Source of the DNA: an uncultured Clostridiaceae bacterium
GTDB lineage: Bacteria; Bacillota; Clostridia; TANB77; CAG-508
NCBI GenBank assembly: GCA_958402495.1
Contig: CATXTS010000073.1
Location: forward strand, 1 to 9,808
DNA: 9,808 nucleotides
Direction: 5' to 3'
Shown: positions 5,511-9,808 of the stretch, in pieces
Position numbering within the stretch: position 1 is the stretch's first letter
How the letters are laid out: the number at the start of each line of letters is the position of its first letter
Program-made: the position numbers and the translations under genes
Notes under the pieces: model-generated
Database searches by the model: none
The model's input: only the letters and a program-made list of their open reading frames with translations
What the model was told of the DNA's origin: nothing

Positions 5511-7538
5511 ATGAAATATAGTAAGATTAGTTTAGAAGAAGGTAGCAAAAAAGAGTGGATAATTACCAATGGAATAGGTGGTTTTGCTAGTAGCACTATC
5601 ATAGGGGCTAATACAAGAAGATACCATGGCCTTTTAATTGCACCATTAACGCCACCAGCTAGAAGACAATTGATACTTTCAAAAGTAGATGAAAGTATAG
5701 AATTGGATGGTAAGAAGTATGATTTATATACCAATATGTGTAAGAATTATATAGCCAAGGGATATCAATACTTAGAAAGTTTTGAAAAAGAATATATTCC
5801 TATTTTTACGTATCGAGTAGAAGATGTGATTATTAAAAAATACATTTGTATGGAATATGGAAAAAATACAGTAACCATTTTATATCAGATTCAAAACCAA
5901 GAACATACTGGAAAATTGGTATTAACGCCTTTACTAAATTTTAGAGATTTTCATGCGGATTCTTTTAGACATGATTTTACAATAGAACAAGAAGAGAAAA
6001 ATAGAAAATTGAAAATCATTTTAGACCACAATTCTCAAAATCCTATTTATTTATATGCTTCAACAGGTAGTTATATAGAACATGTGGGAGATAGTTTTCA
6101 AAATATGTTTTATATAGAAGAAGAAAAGAGAGGATTTAATCCAGAAGAAAATCATGCTATTCCTGGTAGATATGAAATTGATTTACAACCAAATACCATG
6201 ATGGAATTTACATTCATTGCTTCTTTAGAAGAAAATATAGAAGAAATAAATGCTAAACAGGTGATTAATAGAGAAATTGCCCGTTTAAGTACAGTTGTGT
6301 ATGATTCCGGATTAACAAGAGATGGAAAAAAGGAGATAACAGATAACAAGCAAAAAGAGTGGATTCGTGATTTTGTAATAGCAACGGATAATTTTATAGC
6401 GTATCGTCCTAGTTTTGCATTACATACTATTATGGCAGGCTATCCCTGGTTTTTAGATTGGGGTCGTGATACTTTAATTGCTTTTGAAGGATTATTATTA
6501 AAGACAAAGAGATTTTCTATTGCTAAAGAAGTGCTTTTGACCTGTATTCGTGATGTAAAGTTTGGATTAGTGCCTAATGGATATTCTGGATATGATAATC
6601 GACCATTATATAATAGTGTAGATAGTTCTTTATTACTATTTGAACAAGTTAAGAAATATGTGGAATATACAGGGGATGACGATTTTGTCGAAGAGCAAAT
6701 ATATCCTGTTTTGGAAAAGATTATAGAGGCCTATCAAACAGGAATTGATATAGATAATAATAATATTTATTTAGATGAAGATAATTTGATTGTATCTGGT
6801 ACACCTTCTACACAAAATACATGGATGGATGTCAAGATTGGAGAATATGCAGTTACGCCTAGAAATGGTAAAGTGGTTGAGATTAATAGCTTATGGTACA
6901 ATGCTTTAAAGATTATGGAAGAATTTACGAATCACTATGGAACTAAGACGAAAGCTATGTTATATAAAAAAATGGCAGAAGATACAAAGAAATCTTTTAG
7001 TGCCAAGTTTTATAATAAGAAAAGAAAGTGTTTATATGATGTATTAGGCGATAGTAAAATACGTCCTAATCAATTATTTAGTCTTTCTTTAAGTTATCCC
7101 GTATTAGACCCGGCTTCGAAGGAAGCTTCAGAAGTGTTAGAGACAGTGACTAAAAAGTTATGGAATCATTATGGCTTAAAAACTTTGGCTAAGGGTGAAG
7201 AAAATTACATAGAGATATATGAGGGCGATAGTTTTAGAAGAGATATGAGTTATCACCAAGGACCTACTTGGCCATGGCTTTTAGGACTTTACTATAATGC
7301 TTTAAAGCAAGTTAAAGAGGCACAAAAAGATAAAGAAGAAAAGAAAAAATGGCAAATGCAATATGAAAATTTTGTGCAAGATGTACAAAAAACATTCTTT
7401 AAGGAATTTTATGAAGGAAAAACAGTAGGAGGCATTAGTGAATTATATGATTCTAGAAAGCCATTTGAAGCTAAAGGTGCTTTTCAACAGGCTTGGAGTG
7501 TGGCAGAAGTTTTTCGTATTTTATTAGAAAATAGATAA
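5511..7538 (+). CDS. Glycogen debranching enzyme (amylo-alpha-1,6-glucosidase, GDE N+C type)
   Basis: Cytoplasmic enzyme that removes alpha-1,6-linked branch stubs from glycogen-like polymers. The 675-residue product is the usual size of stand-alone prokaryotic GDE proteins. The N-terminal beta-rich domain (about 1-280) opens with EW and NGIGG (20-24) and NTRRYHGLL (34-42), the hallmark of this family. The C-terminal (alpha/alpha)6 barrel (about 290-670) has WFLDWGRDT (313-321), PNGYSGYDNRPLYNSVDSS (355-373), TWMDVK, and YHQGPTWPW (581-589), then GGISELYDS near the end. The catalytic acids are presumably among the Asp/Glu of these motifs but I do not assign them. The ATG follows AGGAGG (5500-5505), 19 bases after the glmR stop, so co-transcription with glmR is nearly certain. 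No glycogen synthase, phosphorylase or branching gene is in the window. Confidence 0.93.
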   Translation: MKYSKISLEEGSKKEWIITNGIGGFASSTIIGANTRRYHGLLIAPLTPPARRQLILSKVDESIELDGKKYDLYTNMCKNYIAKGYQYLESFEKEYIPIFTYRVEDVIIKKYICMEYGKNTVTILYQIQNQEHTGKLVLTPLLNFRDFHADSFRHDFTIEQEEKNRKLKIILDHNSQNPIYLYASTGSYIEHVGDSFQNMFYIEEEKRGFNPEENHAIPGRYEIDLQPNTMMEFTFIASLEENIEEINAKQVINREIARLSTVVYDSGLTRDGKKEITDNKQKEWIRDFVIATDNFIAYRPSFALHTIMAGYPWFLDWGRDTLIAFEGLLLKTKRFSIAKEVLLTCIRDVKFGLVPNGYSGYDNRPLYNSVDSSLLLFEQVKKYVEYTGDDDFVEEQIYPVLEKIIEAYQTGIDIDNNNIYLDEDNLIVSGTPSTQNTWMDVKIGEYAVTPRNGKVVEINSLWYNALKIMEEFTNHYGTKTKAMLYKKMAEDTKKSFSAKFYNKKRKCLYDVLGDSKIRPNQLFSLSLSYPVLDPASKEASEVLETVTKKLWNHYGLKTLAKGEENYIEIYEGDSFRRDMSYHQGPTWPWLLGLYYNALKQVKEAQKDKEEKKKWQMQYENFVQDVQKTFFKEFYEGKTVGGISELYDSRKPFEAKGAFQQAWSVAEVFRILLENR

Positions 7539-7570
7539 GAAATAAAAAAGAAGGGAGATGAGGCTTAAAA

Positions 7571-8590
7571 GTGACTATTGAAAATTTAGAAAAAGAATTA
7601 AAACAAGGCGTTTTACAAAGTCTCTATCTTTTTTATGGAGAAGAAACCTTTCTATTGGAATCTTGTTTAAAAAAAATAAAAACACTTTTTGGAGAGTTAA
7701 CATTAGGAATTAATTATATTCGTATAGAAGATACGAATGTAAATGAATTAATCTCTGATATAGAAACACCGGCTTTTGGTTATGAAAAGAAATTAATAAT
7801 TGCTAAAAATACAGGACTTTTTAAAAAAGAAGGAAAACGAAAGAATGTTGCTGGTAGTGAATGGATAGAGAAGGTAGCCAATTATATTTCAGAAAATATC
7901 CAGATGATACAAGAAAGTGTGGTACTTGTTTTTATAGAGGAGGAAGTAGAAAAAAATGTGCTATATACAGTATTGGATAAACAAGGAGAAGTTTGTCATT
8001 TTGAAGCCTTAAAACCAAGTCAAATTGTTGGTAGATTAAAGGCGATTTGTAAAGCTTATCAGGTACAAGTGGAGGAGAATACACTTTCTTATTTCATAGA
8101 GTCGTGTGGCGTAAATATGCAAGATTTAATTAATGAAATTAGAAAACTAATTGAATATGTGGGTAATGGTGGCGTGATTACGAAGCAGGATATCGATTTA
8201 TTATCAATTAAGCAATTAGATAGTGTGATTTTTGATTTGACAGATAACTTAGGAAAGAAGAATGTAAGACAAGCTTTAGAGGTATTACATAATTTGTTAT
8301 ACGCAAAAGAGCCAATTCAAAAAATTCTAATTACCTTATATCATCATTTTAAAAAATTATACTTAGTAAAAATGGCAATAAGAGAAAACCGAAATGTAGC
8401 AGAATGCTTGAATTTGAAACCAAATCAGACATTCTTAACCGGTAAATATAAAACACAGGCAAATTATTTCCAAGAAGAAGAGTTAAGGCAAATAGTAGAG
8501 GCTTTAATTGATTTAGATAGTCATTCAAAAATAGGGTTGATGGATGTGAATATTGGGTTAGAAGCAATTTTGTGCCGTTATTGTTCTTAA
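7571..8590 (+). CDS. holA: DNA polymerase III delta subunit HolA
   Basis: Clamp-loader subunit that opens the beta sliding clamp during chromosomal replication. The 339-residue product has the N-terminal signature YLFYGEETFLLE (19-30), the AAA+-like core with an acidic VFIEEE strand near 120, the CGVNMQDLINEIRKL helix (179-193), and a C-terminal collar domain from about 215 (DSVIFDLTDNL, then the YHHFKKLYLV helix). Length is normal. Delta subunits naturally lack the Walker A site, and none is seen here. The start is GTG at 7571, seven bases after the GAGG at 7560-7563; a stronger AAGGGAG (7550-7556) lies farther away. It is 32 bases after the debranching enzyme stop with no terminator between, so it is the last gene of the murB-glmR-GDE-holA run. 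Confidence 0.93.
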   Translation: MTIENLEKELKQGVLQSLYLFYGEETFLLESCLKKIKTLFGELTLGINYIRIEDTNVNELISDIETPAFGYEKKLIIAKNTGLFKKEGKRKNVAGSEWIEKVANYISENIQMIQESVVLVFIEEEVEKNVLYTVLDKQGEVCHFEALKPSQIVGRLKAICKAYQVQVEENTLSYFIESCGVNMQDLINEIRKLIEYVGNGGVITKQDIDLLSIKQLDSVIFDLTDNLGKKNVRQALEVLHNLLYAKEPIQKILITLYHHFKKLYLVKMAIRENRNVAECLNLKPNQTFLTGKYKTQANYFQEEELRQIVEALIDLDSHSKIGLMDVNIGLEAILCRYCS

Positions 8591-8609
8591 AGACAAAATA
8601 CTATATAAT
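8581..8609 (+). promoter_or_regulatory. Candidate promoter for the ferritin-like gene
   Basis: TTGTTC (8581-8586), inside the last holA codons, is followed after 17 bases by a perfect TATAAT (8604-8609). Transcription would begin near 8616 and then pass through the hairpin at 8623-8654 before the ferritin-like gene. Nothing between that hairpin and 8713 resembles a better promoter. The AT-rich setting makes a chance match possible. Confidence 0.4.
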
Positions 8610-8622
8610 ATAAAATAAGTAG

Positions 8623-8654
8623 AAGAATTACTTTATAGAAAAGGTAATTCTTTT
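8623..8654 (+). terminator. Rho-independent terminator after holA
   Basis: AAGAATTAC (8623-8631) pairs perfectly with GTAATTCTT (8644-8652). Three more pairs, one of them G-U, close a loop of about six bases, and TTTT follows (8651-8654). It lies 33 bases after the holA stop and ends the operon. If the promoter at 8581-8609 is real, the same hairpin would sit in the leader of the next gene. Confidence 0.8.
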
Positions 8655-8712
8655 GTGTTAGATGGAACCTACTAGATGGGAATTTGCATAGGATATGGTG
8701 AGGTGATAAAAT

Positions 8713-9234
8713 TTGGAATCCATATCTTTAGAAGATAAAGTGAATCAATATAAAACTATTGCGTATCCTAGTATTTCGAATGTACGACCTAATACTACGT
8801 ATGCAACACTATTATATGATGATTTTGCTGGAAACTTAGGGGAATTAAGTGCAGTTTTACAGTATGTCTATGAACATATACAGTTTGTAAATTATCCAGA
8901 GATTAGTAAGGCGATGTTATCTATTGCAATTCAAGAAATGAGGCACTTGGATTTAGTAGGAAATTTAATTAAAGTCTTAGGACGTCAGCCTACCTTTATT
9001 AGCTCTATGGGAGAAACTTGGAGTGCAAAAGATATTCGTTATAAAACGGGTAATTTACAAGAAACCATGATATATAATATACAGACAGAAAAAGCAGCTA
9101 TTGCTGGTTATAAAAAAGCAATTGGCTATACGAAGAATAGAGATATACAAAAATTGTTTGATAGAATTATTTTAGATGAAGAAAATCATATTTCAATCTT
9201 TCAAACAATTATACAAAAAAATGGGGTACATTGA
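8713..9234 (+). CDS. Ferritin-like diiron-domain protein
   Basis: A 173-residue four-helix-bundle protein of the ferritin-like/rubrerythrin superfamily. The metal ligand pattern can be read directly: Glu44 in GNLGELSAV on helix 1, E75-x-x-H78 in QEMRHLD on helix 2, Glu126 in QTEKAAIAGY on helix 3, and E156-x-x-H159 in DEENHIS on helix 4. This E, ExxH, E, ExxH set fits a dinuclear iron or manganese site. There is no rubredoxin-type Cys4 domain, so it is not a full rubrerythrin. The exact family and substrate are not clear: peroxide or oxygen protection, metal storage, or a spore-associated role like the CotJC-type proteins are all possible. The start is TTG at 8713, preceded by GAGGTGA (8700-8706). 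It forms its own unit between two terminators. Confidence 0.85.
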   Translation: MESISLEDKVNQYKTIAYPSISNVRPNTTYATLLYDDFAGNLGELSAVLQYVYEHIQFVNYPEISKAMLSIAIQEMRHLDLVGNLIKVLGRQPTFISSMGETWSAKDIRYKTGNLQETMIYNIQTEKAAIAGYKKAIGYTKNRDIQKLFDRIILDEENHISIFQTIIQKNGVH

Positions 9235-9250
9235 AAAATGTATCCTTTTT
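9223..9250 (+). terminator. Terminator overlapping ferritin-like gene stop
   Basis: A 10-bp stem with two G-U pairs (9223-9232 with 9237-9246) is capped by a GAAA tetraloop (9233-9236) and followed by five Ts (9246-9250). The ferritin-like stop codon TGA (9232-9234) lies at the tip, so the last codons of the gene form the left arm. Confidence 0.85.
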
Positions 9251-9323
9251 GTTCTATTAGAATATAAGATAAAAAGATTGTTTAAGTAAAAATAAGAAAT
9301 AGTATACGTATATAAAAAATAAG

Positions 9324-9403
9324 AACATACAGAAATGAAATAATGAGGAAAGTATTGAAAAAATTACTTTCTTTTTTGAGACAATTATGATAACATACAG
9401 AAA
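9324..9403. repeat. 12-bp direct repeat AACATACAGAAA (two copies)
   Basis: Two exact copies of AACATACAGAAA lie at 9324-9335 and 9392-9403, 68 bases apart start to start. They flank the hairpin at 9346-9377 and precede the hydrolase gene. They could be regulator sites or the traces of a small insertion, or chance in AT-rich sequence. Confidence 0.5.
9346..9377 (+). terminator. Terminator-like hairpin in intergenic region
   Basis: GAAAGTA (9348-9354) pairs with TACTTTC (9365-9371), two weaker outer pairs extend it, and six Ts follow (9372-9377). A terminator already follows the ferritin-like gene 100 bases upstream, so this is either a back-up terminator or the end of a short untranslated transcript. 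No promoter for such a transcript is clear. Confidence 0.45.
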
Positions 9404-9477
9404 ATAAAGAAAAAACAAAAATCTAAAAAATAATAAGCTATGAAAGATAAAAGTGGTTTATAAGTTAGGGGGAATCC

Positions 9478-9808
9478 ATGGAAGAAGTAATTTTTTATGA
9501 TAGTACAGATAATGTGCAATTATGTGGAATTTTATCTAAAGCTAATGAAAATAGAAAGATAATGATTATGTGCCATGGGATTAGAAGTACAAAAGAAGAA
9601 AAAGGTAGCTTCACAATGCTAGCAGAGTATTTAAGAAAAAATGGGTATAATTCTTTTAGGTTTGATTTTAGAGGTCATGGAGAAAGTACAGGAGAAGATT
9701 TAGATGTAACCGTAGAGCATCTGATGATAGATTTAGAAAAGACGATAGAAAAATTAAAAAATAAAGGTTATCAGGAATTTATTCTATTGGGTGCTAGTTT
9801 TGGAGCTG
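9478..9808 (+). CDS. Alpha/beta hydrolase, 5' part only (runs off window)
   Basis: The first 110 residues of a serine hydrolase of the alpha/beta fold (S33 aminopeptidase / Hydrolase_4-like group); the window ends inside the gene. Visible motifs are CHG (32-34), which supplies the oxyanion hole, the DFRGHGES strand-turn (63-70) typical of this group, and the nucleophile elbow G-A-S-F-G (105-109) with Ser107 as the catalytic serine. The catalytic Asp and His would lie in the missing part. There is no signal peptide, so it is cytoplasmic. ATG follows AGGGGG (9467-9472) at five bases. The substrate cannot be told; carboxyl-ester or lipid-derived esters are usual for relatives. No convincing promoter was found in the 100 bases upstream. 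Confidence 0.9.
   Translation, partial: MEEVIFYDSTDNVQLCGILSKANENRKIMIMCHGIRSTKEEKGSFTMLAEYLRKNGYNSFRFDFRGHGESTGEDLDVTVEHLMIDLEKTIEKLKNKGYQEFILLGASFGA

Noticed and set aside
9303..9312. Palindrome TATACGTATA as an operator or promoter
   Set aside because: It is only ten bases in very AT-rich sequence, with no -35 at a proper distance and no second copy nearby.
1..9808. CRISPR array, prophage, defence system or intact insertion sequence
   Set aside because: No spaced direct repeats, integrase, transposase, nuclease or toxin-antitoxin pair is seen; the gene set is mainly housekeeping.

Overview
The window is AT-rich with mostly forward-strand genes, strong AGGAGG-type ribosome binding sites, several TTG/GTG starts and classic hairpin-plus-T-run terminators. 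Together with the gene set (a long TcdA/GlmR/HolA-type Firmicutes housekeeping repertoire, type II MurB) this points to a low-GC Gram-positive, most likely an anaerobic clostridial lineage such as Lachnospiraceae. The species cannot be fixed from sequence alone. All genes seen lie on the + strand.

Layout. 1-57: 3' part of a serine tRNA, cut by the window edge, followed by a terminator (61-97). 205-1557: a promoter candidate, then mutY (adenine DNA glycosylase) and a small unrecognised gene overlapping its end. 1588-1879: an isolated one-gene unit with a perfect consensus sigma-A promoter (TTGACA-17-TATAAT), a 63-residue single-span membrane protein and a terminator. 1891-2650: tcdA (tRNA ct6A-forming E1-like enzyme) and its terminator. 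2653-2907: an AT-rich intergenic stretch with several inverted repeats and the murB promoter. 2908-8654: a probable operon murB - glmR(yvcK-like) - glycogen debranching enzyme - holA, closed by a terminator. 8713-9250: a ferritin-like diiron protein with a terminator that overlaps its stop codon. 9251-9477: intergenic, with a terminator-like hairpin flanked by a 12-bp direct repeat. 9478-9808: the start of an alpha/beta hydrolase that runs off the window.

How the genes fit together. The central operon links peptidoglycan precursor synthesis (MurB), UDP-GlcNAc/carbon-flux control (GlmR) and glycogen breakdown (debranching enzyme), with the clamp-loader subunit HolA at the end. GlmR and MurB both concern UDP-GlcNAc use, and a debranching enzyme feeds hexose into the same pool, so co-expression is reasonable, though that is inference. 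The MutY, TcdA and HolA genes are ordinary information-maintenance genes.

Nothing here looks like a defence island, prophage, CRISPR array or intact transposon. The signals most worth following are the compact nested repeat between murB and glmR (resembling a REP/RAYT-type palindromic element), the altered nucleotide-loop motif and the lysine-rich tail of the membrane-anchored GlmR-like protein, and the small membrane protein driven by a perfect promoter.
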